From Nematostella vectensis (taxonomy: Eukaryota; Cnidaria; Anthozoa; Actiniaria; Edwardsiidae): a stretch of DNA of 64,000 nucleotides. A program made the position numbers and the translations under genes. The stretch's first letter is position 1. The number at the start of each line of letters is the position of its first letter. Below are positions 47,172 to 58,674 of this stretch, piece by piece. The notes below the pieces were generated by a model. It was given only the letters and a program-made list of their open reading frames with translations, had not been told where the DNA came from and made no database searches. Location of the stretch: positions 4,523,046 through 4,587,045 of the forward strand of contig NC_064041.1 in NCBI RefSeq assembly GCF_932526225.1. Direction: 5' to 3'.

Positions 47172-47863
47172 ATCACAGGTAGCCCAGATAATGGTTTTGA
47201 AGCTTGTTCGTAGCTTGGAATCGGCTGTTATTCCTAGAGGTATAAAACGAGTGGATTGAAGAAGTGATTTTTTTTGTGAAATACTGCCAATAAAATTGCC
47301 TTAAAACTTAGAACATGCCTTGTTGTTGTCATATTTATGTGTAATATACGATTTGGGTTTGATTATGTTCAGTCGAGCGTAAATAATTGCCCAACGGCGT
47401 CGGTGAAGGAGTCAAATGGCTGCTTACTCATTTTGAAAAATTGCTAGCGGCCAGGGAAAATGATTTAGCTCGGATGTTTTGCAACATATCGAATGTAAGT
47501 GTACCCTGGCATAGGTCTGCGAGATAAAATGTTTCGTTTGTTGTATTTTCCTCGCGAATTTCGACGGTATTTGAGTGCTACCGAAAATGGCGCCTCCAAC
47601 CTTGTATCTTTCCTTAGTAGGTGGAGAGAAGTCATAAATTCCGTTAAGAAACTCCCCCCCCCCCCCCAAAAAAAAAAAGAAAAAAAAAACGTATATTACA
47701 CATAAGTATGACAACAACAAGGCATGTTCTAAGTTTTAAGGCAATTTTATTGGCAATATTTCACGAAAAATCGCTGCTTCAATCCCTTCGTTTTACCTCT
47801 AAGAAGAACAGCCGATTTGAAGATACGAACAAGCTTCAAAACCATTGCCTGGGCTACCTGTGA
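47172..47863. repeat. Long inverted repeat, ~175-bp arms
   Basis: The left arm (about 47172-47347) and right arm (about 47688-47863) are reverse complements at about 90% by eye. Shared blocks are AGAACATGCCTTGTTGTTGT, CCAATAAAATTGCCTTAAAA, TTTTGAAGCTTGTTCGTA and ATCACAGGTAGCCCAG. The spacer is about 340 bp with a C/A-run near 47656-47690. It is a foldback element or a large palindrome; transcripts would form a long hairpin. Confidence 0.85.
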
Positions 47864-47999
47864 TTTCACCAAATTTTAAGAACATGTCGAGGCTAAGATA
47901 GCAGCAAAATATTGTTAGTCTAAAGCGTTCTGATCAAATTGTGTTCACAAAAACACCCTTAAATATTATTGCTATTGATAGTTTGTGTAATTCTCTTTC

Positions 48000-50130
48000 T
48001 AGCTCAGACTTCATTTTACAAATGAACTTTTGAATTACTTTTAGAAATAATATGCTTTTCCTGAGAAAAATCACTGCTTCAAATATTCAAATTTCATAGT
48101 CCTAGTTTTCTGTAAGCCGCGACGATTCTGTTTTGATTTCTATTGTTTTAAGGTAACTTAGGGTAACCAAAAAGTATAGAATCTACCCTGTTCGACGGCG
48201 CCCGATCTTTTTGCCAGTTGACAATTTTTTTGTCTTCCTGACCTCAATTGGGTAGGACTTGAAAACAAGCCCTGTTGACAGATTGTGTCTGGATTAAGTC
48301 ACCTTTTTTTGCCAAACGTTGCCAAGTACGACCCTAGCCTTTGATGCAATTTCATGGCAATATATTTTACAGACCATTCACTACCACTGTGACTAACTCA
48401 TTATTTTACAGACCACTCACTACCTCTGTGACTACCTCTGTATCAATGTGTTAACAAATGGAAAACTTTGTAAAACAAATTTGCTTGCAAAAGAATTTAG
48501 AACGCTTGTTAAATTTGCTGCATAACTCTTTGCAAAATATTTCTTTTGTATTAATCTAATACAGAATTAAAATTACATGATAAAATTTTTTTTTTACCTG
48601 TAGCAAAGCGCCCCCAAACCAGTAGCGTCACTAAAAACGACATGTTCCACGGTCCGTCCATCTCTTACTGACTGGCGAGGCGTATCGATCACTGACAAGA
48701 CTCTCTATTTTCAAGCATGACTTTTATGTTTTTTTTTATTTTGATTTGTTCATCGACCCCCTGTGGCAAAAAAGCATGGAAAGATTGAAATAATTAATTG
48801 CTGTGAGGCAATCTTAAATCGACTTTTGAAAACTTTTTGCTTGGTATGGAAAAATTGCTGGCGTGAAACTTGATTTTATTTTCCCCTTTTTCTGTCTGTG
48901 TGTATGCAGCTAGAAAGAGTATTCGATGGCTAAAGCAAATTCCAATTTTGTAAACAACGGTGATTGTTACGTACTATTTGCCATTATCAGAACAAATATT
49001 TTCGCTTGTAATTTTTTTTTTGCATTTAAAACCCCTAACATTCACAGTATTTACATTTTTTGTGACTCTTCAAATCACTTTCACGTTTTGTGAAGAGCTT
49101 ACTAAGTCATCGTATATATCGTTTTTCATATATTCCTTCGTAAAAGATAGACACAAGCTCAAATCTTGTTAACCATTGGACGGGTATATACTATATATAC
49201 ATCTCAATTTATTGTTTATTAATAGTTATAGTCATAGAATTATTTTAGTTTCTCTAAATATACAGAGATATTCATCATTTCTAGATTAATCCACGTGGTG
49301 TGAAAGTTAATAAAAATCATCTTCGTACGTGATCTGTCAACCACTTTTAAGACAGCATGACTCCGCGGAATTTTGATTTTGTATCAGACTAGACTGTGAC
49401 CTTGGGTAATTATTTGAGCCGGATAACACAAAATAGAAAGAAAAATAGTCCCCCAGAGACCTAGCTTCGCAACTATCCTTCTTTGGTCATTGTATTTCAA
49501 AATACCTTGGTTATTTCAAAATAAATAAAGCAGAATACAACAACAATGGTGGTTCATAAGCCCCTTGGGTGATCTATCTTCTTCTCCGCATGCCAGCGCT
49601 TGAAAAGGTTTCGGGTCCTTTATACGCCCCGTTACGCGGGTTCGCTTCGTTTGAGTGTAGAAGGCAATCATTGGCGACATGCCCACAAACGGTGATCACA
49701 TTGCAATATATAAAAGATTACTAGCCACAATTTCAATGAAAACACGGTTTGCAAGATTTTGGATCACAACAGGATCCCATAACACAAGCGTACATGGTTT
49801 ATCCAATCAGCAACCTCCTTGAAAATAGTTTTGCATGGACTCTCTGTTAAATAAAACGTACGTCTGGTATCAAGCGCGGCGCTTTGTGTGTGTTTTATCC
49901 AATCAGCAACCTCCTTGAAAATAGTTTTGCATAGACTTTCTGTTAAATAAAACGTACGTCTGGTATCAAGTGCGGCGCTTTGTGTGTGTTTTATCCAATC
50001 AGCAACCTCCTTGAAAATAGTTTTGCATGGACTCTCTGTTAAATAAAACGTACGTCTGGTATCAAGCGCGGCGCTTTGTGTGTTTTATCCAATCAGCAAC
50101 CTTTTTATTAAATGTTTTACATGGAGCGGC
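48000..50130. repeat. Dispersed ~2.2 kb repeat, copy 2
   Basis: Same orientation as copy 1 at 4010-6260 and diverged from it by many small indels. Near its right end the segment TTTATCCAATCAGCAACC...GCTTTGTGTG is expanded to three 96-bp tandem copies (starts 49798, 49894, 49990 and a partial one at 50084), which copy 1 lacks. Confidence 0.75.
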
Positions 50131-50492
50131 CACTATAGAAATCTTAGGTTTTCTTAGCCAGAGGACATGCTCGAGGATCCAGCGTACTCCCAAAGGTCCT
50201 TACCGCAAAAGAGCCGCTGGAAAAGTTTCCTCCCGGGGGAATACTCCCTATAAATTTGGGTTAGGGGAGACCGTCGTATTTTTTAGGGCTTGAAATCCGA
50301 GATTTAGTTTTTCTTTTGGGTCTTGGAAGCAAAGCCTAACGAATAAAAAAGCCATGGTATTTTTTAGGGTCTACGAATGCGAGGTCCTTTTTTTTCTAAA
50401 ATAGCGACCCTAAAGTTTCGCCAAGTTTTCGATTTAAAAGCTGTGATAATATTGTTTTCTGGTATACACACAAGCCATGCGTTTGCGTAAAT

Positions 50493-50620
50493 AACGAGGC
50501 CCCGCTCACCGCGCCTGCCACCATGTGACACGAATCGACCACGAATCCTGAATAAAGCCCATATAAACTCTGACTAGCTTTTCGTTACATGGTGGCAGGC
50601 GCGGTGAGCGGGGCCTCGTT
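50493..50620. repeat. Perfect 34-bp inverted repeat around gypsy LTR end
   Basis: 50493-50526 is the exact reverse complement of 50587-50620 (core GGCCCCGCTCACCGCGCCTG), with a 60-bp AT-richer loop. The right arm is the gypsy leader just after the probable LTR end (...TTCGTTACA at about 50589); the left arm is an inverted duplicate of that leader. Confidence 0.9.
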
Positions 50621-50631
50621 TTTTGGACTCC

Positions 50632-51030
50632 CACCGCCGGGTCCGCTAGAAATCCACGACGCACAGGCATCAGGCAGATGGAAAAATTCTTGCTTGCATG
50701 GAGGAGCTATTCGCTGGCGACTTCAACAGAAATGCCGACGACAAGAATACAATCGAGCCGGTCTTGAAGAAATTTGGCGAATATTGCGAACCAAGACGAA
50801 ATGTCCCGTTCGACATTATCGATTTAATCGGCGGGTACAAGAGCCCGGAGAGTCGTACGATCAGTACAAAACCGCTCTCAGGAAACTCGCAGATGGTTGC
50901 GAATTCGACTCGATAACGCCGGAGGAGATTTTAAGAGATTGACTGATCTTCGGGATCAAAGACTCCAAATTTCGGGAACGCCTGTTGCGAGAATCGAAGC
51001 TAACCCTTGCCCGGACCGATAAATTACAAT
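50632..51030 (+). pseudogene. Gypsy gag remnant
   Basis: The two frames 50589-50942 and 50698-50916 interlock. Readable blocks are PPPGPLEIHDAQASGRWK, VLKKFGEYCEPRRNVPFD, GESYDQYKTALRKLADGCEF and ITPEEILRD, followed after a stop by a FRERLLRESKLTL-like segment. This is the usual retrotransposon capsid pattern of metazoan gypsy gag. Broken by frameshifts and one stop. Confidence 0.75.
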
Positions 51031-51307
51031 GCGAGGGAGGTTGTGTTTTTTTATATATTGCGATCACACTATTTGGATATTGCCAAGGGGTATACTTGCC
51101 TCGCCATACTTTCAAGAACACAAATTAGGTTGAATTAGGTAAGAATAGTGTATTTATTTTCTGACTAATCGACGAATGAAGTCATTCAGTTTTAAGAGAC
51201 CACAAGTTTAAAACACACCGGTGAAACTTAAACTTGAATTTATTAACTATATATTAACTATTTATTAACTATTTATTAACTGTATATTAACTATATACAT
51301 CCCTAAA

Positions 51308-52110
51308 ATGCCAAATGCATTACCAAAAAATCTGCATATTGCATGTTTGAAACACGTTAGCCGAGAAGTAATAACGCCTGTAACAGAACCCACAAAATGG
51401 ATAAGCTCCCTAGTGGCGGCACCAAAGAAAAATGGGAAACTGAGGGTGTGCTTAGATCTGAAGGATCTAAATCGCGATATACTATCAAATGCCAACTATT
51501 GAAGCTATAGCTACACGCCTGCATGGGGCAAAGGTCTTTACGGTTTCGGCACAATATCTAGCCAAGTTCCTCCCGCACTTGTCACACCTGAAAAAGCCCT
51601 TGAGGGACTTGACGCAGAAATAGGGACGCAGAAAAAGGGAGCCATCACGGGGACACCAGTGTTGCGATACTACAGCTTGGAGGACGAGGTTACTTTTCAA
51701 TGCGATGCATCTCAGGCAGGTTTAGGGGCAACGTTGATGCAAATCAGCCAGCCGGTCGCATATGCCTCCCGAGCCTTAATTTCAGGGAAGACGCACGATC
51801 GAGAAAGAGCTACTAGCAATTTTCTTTGCGTGCAATTGGTTTGACGCCTACGTGTATGGGCGGCACAATGTCAACGTCGAGACCGACCACAAGCCTCTGG
51901 AACCCATATTCGTGAAGCCTCTAGCGTCCGCTCCACAGCGACGTACGTATACGTATATGCGCGACTGCAACGTATACGCTTGCAGAAATACCGCCTACAA
52001 GTAAAAGACATGTTTTTCGCTGACACCCTAAGCCGCGCATATTTTCCAGAGGTTAACGCATGCGAAGAGGTCGATCCGAGAGCGGGACTTGCAGTCACGG
52101 TGGAGCGCTG
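51308..52110 (+). pseudogene. Gypsy RT and RNase H remnants
   Basis: 51308-51502 holds HVSREVITPVTEPTKWISSL, then KKNGKLRVCLDLKDLN (start of RT). Most of the palm domain is missing. From about 51550 KFLPHLSHLKKPLRDL and then RNase H pieces follow (FQCDASQAGLG near 51695, ETDHKPLE near 51875). Several frameshifts. Confidence 0.75.
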
Positions 52111-52189
52111 ATGATCTGGTGCAGCAGGTCCTAAGAGAATTCATCCTTCGCGGGTGGCTTGAGACGAGACGAGATGCCCCGGGTTGTGT

Positions 52190-52560
52190 TCATGCGTAAT
52201 ATATTTGATGCATGAGCTAACGCTTCAAAATGAGGTGATCTTCAAAAGGGCAATATCTGGTTCGCACGATACCTGTTCACAGATAATGGACCTTAGTTCA
52301 GTGCAGCTGAGTTTGCGGTATTCGCGAAGACATGGAAGTTTAAGCATAAGACCCCATCCCCAACATATGTTCGATCCAATGGTTAGGCGGAGAATGCCGG
52401 GCAGACAGTCAAGCTACTCTTTAAGAAGTGCAAAGCACCTGGGGTATCCGAGTTCCAGGAACTTCTTGACTGGCAAAACACTACGACAGCAGGAATTGGA
52501 ACCAGCCCGGAGTAGTATAGTATTTTGGCGTGTTCAGCGGATTAGAACTAATGCGCTAAA
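52190..52560 (+). pseudogene. Gypsy integrase remnant
   Basis: Around 52280-52510 the conserved ADNGP.FS, AEFAVFAKTWKF, PTYVRSNG and LLFKKCKAPGVSEFQELLDW blocks can be read, with an in-frame stop after SNG. This is the end of the integrase core. The N-terminal zinc domain and C-terminus were not seen. Confidence 0.7.
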
Positions 52561-52615
52561 CAGCGCCAAATACTATATAACTTATCTGCTGGCTGGGGTC
52601 GAGGTCTGATACACC

Positions 52616-53073
52616 TCCTCGGGTATTCCCAAGGCCAAGGTCGAATCGAATGGATTGCGGTGGGTGGGTTCCCAAGGTCGGTCCCTCTGCAGGGATTTTA
52701 TGATGTCATAGCACGCTCTCCCAATGGTCATTGTATATGTATGGATTACATATTAATGCTACCTGGGCGTGTGGTTTAGTGTGAGTGTATATATACGGTT
52801 GTAGTCACTGATTATTGCGATGAGGGGGTTTGGGTAGTACATGTGGGGTTGGCTGAGGTCGTGGGCGGCTCAGGCTCTGCCGTTGTAGCCTGTGAGTGTT
52901 GAGGCGCTTTAGGGGTTTTGTGGTGCCCGTAGGCTAGGCTTCTAATCCCATCTCCTAGTATGTACCTTTTATCGTCGAAACAGCTGAGCGATATCTTGTT
53001 TATCTCGTAGCTTCTTAGTTGGTAGTTTGGCTTCTAATCGTTCTCATCTTATGGTGAATCTGTTCGTTGTCCA
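52616..53073. other. Junction between gypsy remnant and Polinton
   Basis: No gene seen. The left terminal inverted repeat of the Polinton should lie here, but I could not define it without the right end. Confidence 0.4.
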
Positions 53074-56000
53074 TTAGTGTGCTCTTGTAGTCTTCGTGTT
53101 ACTCTTGATGACGTTCTTTTTGACTCCCTTTGCTGTCTTTCCTCCAGTGTGGTCGCCTTTCACGTAGCTGTACATCTTTGATTGTAATTCAACGAATTCG
53201 CAGATGGGAGCTCCAGCGGCCTCGTCCTTGAACTTACCGATTACCTTCTTGTTTGACCCGTCGAAGTATGGCGAGTCTCTCGGGTAGTCGCTGTTGTCGA
53301 ATCTGTCTCTGTTGTTCCAAAAGTCTTGGTATGCGTCTTCTGTTTCTATCTCGTATGTCAGACCGTCTGTGTCAGTGAATAGTAGCCGTGCCTTGTCTCC
53401 GTACTTCTCTTTGATGTAGTTGTAATGGCAGTCGTACATCAATACCTTGCCGAGGTCTAGGATGCACATGCCGATGTATGCGGGTCTGTTTAGGGAGCGT
53501 CTCTTTGATTTTGTGTACTGCTATTAAATCCTTATTGAATATCTTACTGCTCACATAGGATGGCTTGCTTACCAGTTTGAGTAGCCTCTTCTCGTCGGTG
53601 ACTAGTCGGACGTCTACTCTTTTTCGTAGGTTCTCCATAGTCTTGCCAAATACGCTACTATTCATTAGCTTGAAGAAGTCCTTTTCGAATGGGTTTTTGG
53701 CGTTTTTCCGCTTTTCAGTGTTGAAGTCTATATACTGCCTGAGCCATTGTGATTGGTTGAACTCTAGTGCTCTATGGACTTTAGTCACCTTCAGGCCTTC
53801 AGGCCTTCAGGTGGGGATTAGTTTAGGGACCAGACCTGTTGGTATACCATACTTGGTGGATATCGTGTTGCAGTACTCCAAGAGCATGTCTTTTGATACG
53901 TTAACCCAATCTGCGGCTAGAGGGTAGTCGTTATGTAGGTCATGCAGGTGCTTAGGGTACTCTAGGTCAACTTCTAGTATCAGTCCCTTTTTACTGTCGT
54001 CACCGTATTTCACGAGGTTTGTTTCATTCATCCTCTTTTCTGTCATCCACTTAAATCCACCAGTTGGTAGGTACTGACTCATGGTCCAACCGTATAGATT
54101 GTTTGCGTCTAAGTACATGACATACTTCGAGGGCGCCGTCTCGTCGTATGATTCCATGTACTCGTTGTTGGCCTCGCCGTACCTGTTGGCTATGTATGAG
54201 ATGCCGCCTCGCATGCCCTTCTCGATGAATTGGAACATGTCAATGTCTGTCATGAGTTCGAGTTTGATATCTGTCATTTTTAGCATCGCATCCCATGATA
54301 GACCGGGGGATGTGAAGTAGTGGCATGGGTCTAGCTTATAGTACTCTAGACATGTCCTCCTAAAGCTCTCAAACACGTCGGCCAGCAAAAGCGTTTCGGA
54401 CTCGAGGTATAGGTCGTGGTAGTCCCCCATAGTCTTGAGCTTGAACTCCTCCCACACAGCTATAGCGTGTTTGTACTCAACCTCTGAGATGTGTTGGTCG
54501 TACAAGGTGCTATCGAAGTCTTCTCTCGCTGGTAGCTTCTCATCGAACCTTTCGAGGCTGTCCATATAGTCATATGGGCATACTCCCTTTCTAGCCATAA
54601 GGTTGAGTCTCACACCCTCGAACCTCTGAGAGGTGTATTTCAGTGACTCCCTAGGTAGGTTGCCTACTAGTTTCTCCAAGCTGGAGCTCATAAACTGGAA
54701 GCTGTCTGTAAAGACGAGGTGTTCGCCAAGCATGAAGGCCATTTACTTCTCCATATTGTTTGGTATAGCGTTGATGTCCATTTGCTTCTCTTCGCCCTTC
54801 TTGTTTACATATGTGTGCCTCTTTATGATAGCCCCGATTTCCTGCATTATGAAATGGCTGTCGTAGCCCCTCAAGTTGTGGAATACGACGGGTATCCTTA
54901 TCTCTTCGGGGCTGATTCTAAGCTTTAGGTTACACTCTTGGTGCGCCAAGCCTCTGTACTTACCAGTTATGTGGCAGTGGTCTCGAACTCGAGTGTCCTC
55001 GTTAGTGTATTTCTTGTTGCAGATGTGGCATTCTTGGGCGTTCTGGAATTGGTCCTCATCAGTCTTGGACATCTTTAGTGCTTTATTGAAGTGCTTCCTC
55101 ATAACTCTCTTGCAGTATGCGACTTCTTCTAACATCTTCTCCATAAACTTGTACACGGCTTTTTCGCCTCTGTAGATGTATGTCTGTGTATTTGTCGTCG
55201 TAGGTGCAGACTACTTTGTAGGCGCATCCACAGTCGGTGTGTTTTTGGTAGGCTCCAGTGTATGACTTGCCACCATCGGGTTGGCATCCATAAATCTTCT
55301 CGGTTATGGCCTCGAAATCAGCGTAGATTATAAATGGTACCGGTTGTTGCTTGTGGTGGTTTGTGAACTTGAGTGTACTGTGTTCTTTGTCAGGCATCTT
55401 GACCGCCTGTGCCCCATTAATCTCGAGGCAGTTTTCAACGTGGTTGGTCAGTACTCTTTCAGAGCTGAAACACTGGAGACATCTCATGCAAAAGTGATTG
55501 ATGAGTACGTAGTGATTGTTGCTACCATTAGTGATTAGCAGAAGCTCTACGTGGTCTTCGAACCTCTCCTTTGATGTGTTTATCGGGTATGGTTGTTTGT
55601 TATCGTAACTTAATACATTGATGTTGATCCTGTTTTGCTTCTCGATTCTGTTGAAGTGTTTGACAGTCAATGGGAAATCAACACCTGAGTAGTCCAATTC
55701 TTTGACGAGTGCTTTATCAGACTTCTTCACCCGCTGTGGGTTCTTGGATTGGGGGTTTAGGTGTCTGGTGTGAAACCATCTGAAGCACTCATTGTCCTCG
55801 TTCTTCATATTGACCAACCCTTTACCTCGTAGTTCTTTCGGTAGTTGGATGTATGATGATCCCCTCATCGGCTTGTATTTTACGATATTGAGATAGTGGC
55901 CATCGACTGACACTACAGTCCAACCATACCCCTCAGATACCCATTGGGCTATCTTATTCAGAACTTGCTGTTGGGTGTTCTCTAGTGCCTCGCTAATCTC

Positions 56001-56531
56001 GGTGCTATTGATGATCGTTTGAGGTGTACTGTTGAAGTACGCGGTCTTATACAGTACGTTGTCAACAGATGTTTTACTGAACGTGGTTTTTAGCGTTATG
56101 GTGAGTTTGAGGCCTTTCATGGATTCTAACGTGTTTGTGATGTGGTAGGCGACGGCCTTCCTCGTGTTTTGCAGTTGTGCTAGTGGGTCTTTGTCGTTCT
56201 TTATTCCGATTTCGAAGGACGTGGTGTAGCCCTTTAGAGCGCGCCTCGTTTGTGATATCTTGGTTCTGAGTGTAGGGACTGGTTTACGAGCTCTAGGCGT
56301 GGAGACTGGTGCGTCTCGGAACTCTGGTGGTGGGGGTATTATGTTTTCTTCGTACCCCTGAACAATTTGCCTCACGCTCTTGCGTGGTGTGGGTACTGGT
56401 GGTCTCTGCTCATAAGTTCGTGGTTCAGGGGCGGGCCTATTACTCTCTAGCTCCAGTATTAATTTGATTAACTCGGATTTGCTAAGCTTCTTGAGGCTCT
56501 CCTTGTCCATATCTATATTATGGTTAGACAT
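53074..56531 (-). pseudogene. Polinton family B DNA polymerase, broken by frameshifts and one stop
   Basis: Would replicate the linear element by protein priming. Read from the 3' coordinate: a Pro-rich N-terminal extension, a Cys/His cluster (CMRCLQCF...H...C), exonuclease motif I (YADFEAI) near 55315, an HNH-like CHIC...DHCH...HQECN cluster (55035-54940), motif II (FHNLRGYDSHF), polymerase motif A (LDANNLYGW) near 54110, motif B (KLMNSSVFGKT) near 53660 and motif C DTDG near 53365. Breaks: frameshift near 55185, in-frame TAA at 54743-54745, frameshift at a CCTTCAGG triplication (53787-53812), frameshift near 53470. I prefer the ATG at 56531; an ATG at 56591 lies in a promoter-side duplication. 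Confidence 0.9.
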
Positions 56532-56545
56532 TTTCTGTGAGTTGT

Positions 56546-56662
56546 TCGTATATACTATACTATATGCTTTATTCTTAGGTGTTAAACGCACTCTCCCTTG
56601 CGAGTCACATATATACTATACTATATATTTTACTCTTAAGTGTTAAACGAACTCTCCTTAAT
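56546..56662. promoter_or_regulatory. Two-copy tandem repeat upstream of PolB
   Basis: TATATACTATACTATAT followed by TTA(T/C)TCTTA.GTGTTAAACG.ACTCTCC occurs twice, period about 65 bp, just 5' of the polymerase. The AT-rich core could be a duplicated promoter (inference). Confidence 0.4.
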
Positions 56663-56692
56663 CCTGTGACGAACCCGTCGGACTGTGTGCTT

Positions 56693-56830
56693 CTATATGT
56701 TTCTCTGGGGTGTCTTAGTGAGCGCGTCGGTTATGTTGCGCGTGATTTGGTACCTCTGGTGCTTCTTCTTGTTCATGTGGTTCGTCTTTCCAACAAATGA
56801 GTAGTTATTGCCGTTCTCACACACTAGCAT
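56693..56830 (-). CDS. Small 45-codon Polinton ORF, unknown function
   Basis: Starts MLVCENGNNYSFVGKTNHMN and ends with TAG. It is Lys- and Asn-rich and lies between integrase and polymerase on the same strand. The frame before the ATG could extend only about 7 codons without a better start. I do not recognise a family. Orientation and position support a real small gene or the remnant of one. Confidence 0.45.
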   Translation of the reverse strand: MLVCENGNNYSFVGKTNHMNKKKHQRYQITRNITDALTKTPQRNI

Positions 56831-56912
56831 GTACTTAATCTTGGATTCTTTTATAGCTCTCTATCTCTCTTGGCTTCCATATGTACTACTATATCTTTTT
56901 CTCTATATGCTT

Positions 56913-57815
56913 TTATAGTGCGTTTAAATCCCTAAATGGTATCCAACTGTTAAATTCGTCACTATACCCCTTCCACCTCACCAAAGTTTGCTTCTTTCTC
57001 TAATTTCTCCGAATGACTTTATCAATACGAAAAACATCCTGCTTGGCCTTTAGTAGGTCGGGTTCATAGAAACTACCTTGTATGCCTTCATTATTTAGAT
57101 CTTTGATTTTGTAAGTGACTTGATTAGTGTATTGTATTTAATAGACTATGAAAATTTCCTCGGTCCAATTTGGTGTATAACCCTTGTCAAACACATTTCG
57201 TTTATACTTGCTTATCCTAACCTTGTCGCCTATTCTAAAGATAGGCTTTTGTTTTGGTGTCCCCATGTTACCATATAGAGTAAAGTATGCTAAACCTTCA
57301 TTCCTCTTCTCGCTAGCTTCTACGGGCGTCATCTTAATGCTCGAGTGTTTGGTGTTGTTATATTGCTTCAAGGAAGTGTCTCTAGATATTGCGTATTACC
57401 TTGAACAGTAAACTGTCTCCACATTTTAGTCTTAATCGTCCTATTCCATCGCTCGCAAACGCTACTCTTTTCCTCGTTTTCAGCCGAATACATTTGTATA
57501 CCGTTTTTCTTCAAGAGGTCTTTCAGGTGTCTGTTATAGAATTCTCTACCTTTACCGACCCATAGATACTTTGGCTTTCTTCCTTCCTTGATAATTGTTC
57601 TGAATGCTTCAGTTACAGTTTCGCCTTTTTTTATCTTTTAACGGTATGATCCAACCATATTTACTAAATACGTCTAAAACCATGAGTAGGTATCGAAACC
57701 CTTTATTCCATTTGCTAAACTGTTGCATCTCGACTAAATCGGAGCACCATATCTCGTCTATATGATTAGCCATAACACGCCGTCGGGTGAATCTCTTTTT
57801 TACTGGCTTGTGTAC
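56913..57815 (-). pseudogene. Polinton integrase with C-terminal chromodomain, 5' truncated
   Basis: Retroviral-type DDE integrase that would insert the element. The part present starts HKPVKKRFTRRRV and has core motif IDEIWCSDLVEM (first Asp, 57750), DVFSKYGW and NEEKSSVCERWNRT (Glu). The second catalytic Asp position reads WVGKGREF, with Gly where family members have Asp. At the C-terminus VFRIDKVIRRN and TLVRWKGYSDEFNSWIP form a chromodomain. Breaks are a frameshift at an A-run (57628), a frameshift near 57378 and an in-frame TAG at 57000-57002. The N-terminal zinc-binding domain is absent; the fragment begins directly after the PLA2 stop. Confidence 0.85.
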
Positions 57816-57819
57816 CTAA

Positions 57820-58145
57820 TCAGATTTTAACGCCGAGGCCAAGTTTTCGTTTTGCATTGATGAGGAAGCGTGCGGTTGACCCCCACTTAGGCATCTCACC
57901 ATACGGTATCCGATCAAGCGACTCAACCATTTTCCCATCGCACTCCCCTTTGCTTCTCCCCATGTCATAGCATATGTCGTGGTAAGCCGCAATCTCGTCT
58001 ACCTTATTCAGCGGTTTGACCTTCCAATCAGTCACTTGGCCAGTCTCTTTGTCGTATACTATCTGTTTCTCGAGCGGGTTGTATGGCCCGCATATATTTG
58101 TAGCTCCCAGGTGTGAACCCGCCCTTGGGCTTAAGTAGGTAGCCG
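57820..58145 (-). CDS. Phospholipase A2-like virion domain
   Basis: The coding part reads CGPYNPLEKQIVYD, a GPxNP calcium-loop motif as in parvovirus VP1u-type PLA2, then VDEIAAYHDICYD with the catalytic His-Asp pair and a second Asp, then a helical C-terminus (FLINAKRKLGLG). Parvovirus-type PLA2 domains help virions leave endosomes; a similar role is inference here. The upstream part (KYTCSSCG..., GGKLDIHKMIGYLLKPKGGF) is in the frame of the protease ORF, so the gene is split by a frameshift near 58085. An ORF from ATG 58035 alone lacks the calcium loop. Confidence 0.75.
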
Positions 58146-58670
58146 ATCATTTTATGGATATCTAGTTTACCACCTTCCTTTGCGCTGATGAATTTGCTCT
58201 TAGTTATGCCACATGATGAACAAGTATATTTTAGCATCGTACGTCCGTTTTTAGTTTTCTCGTACCGTTCAGAGTCTGGGATGCAGAGCATCCCCTTTTG
58301 TCTCTCTAAGAGGTAGTACAAGCACCAGTAGCCGCAGAGTACTGACGACCTCTCTTGGATCTCATCCCCTGAATAAGCAAGTGCCTTTTCAGACGTAGCT
58401 AGGTACCGCTCAACCTCATATGGCACTCCAATTCCAAAGCTATCGAAGTATTCGCAGTGCGTGTCGTCTATATTTCGGTAGCATACCCAGTGCGTCCCAG
58501 CGCCTTTACTGTCGTCGAGGTTGACTACCCCAAATTCCTTTCTATGGATCCGCTTGGGTATATCATCGCGACTATATACACCTCTGAAGTGTTCTACGCC
58601 TAGCTTGGTGACCCATTTTAGAATGTCGATGTTTGAAAGTGGTTTATGTAAGTCCTTATTGGCACCCCAA
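58085..58670 (-). CDS. Adenain-like cysteine protease (capsid maturation)
   Basis: LSNIDILKWV...FRGVYSRDDIP start, GAGTHWVCY (catalytic His), CEYFDSFG (acidic residue) and QERSSVLCGYWCLYYLLE (oxyanion Gln and catalytic Cys) match the adenovirus protease/Ulp1-like family of Polintons. All catalytic residues are present. The open frame (58702-58028) begins with the end of the upstream pX-like gene and runs into the PLA2 protein without a stop, so protease and neighbours are fused in this copy. Confidence 0.85.
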
Positions 58671-58674
58671 CTAG

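Larger units (their letters stand above)
50527..52615 (+). mobile_element. Ty3/gypsy LTR retrotransposon remnant
   Basis: Pieces in the correct order are a probable LTR end with AATAAA (50550-50589), gag, reverse transcriptase, RNase H and integrase. Each is shortened or frameshifted, with a foreign AT-rich block (about 51040-51310, with a TATTAACTA repeat) between gag and RT. No 3' LTR was recognised before the Polinton begins. Confidence 0.75.

Noticed and set aside
51236-51300. TATTAACTATATATTAACTATT repeat as possible origin or LTR part
   Set aside because: A short AT-rich tandem repeat inside the broken gypsy element; no other support.
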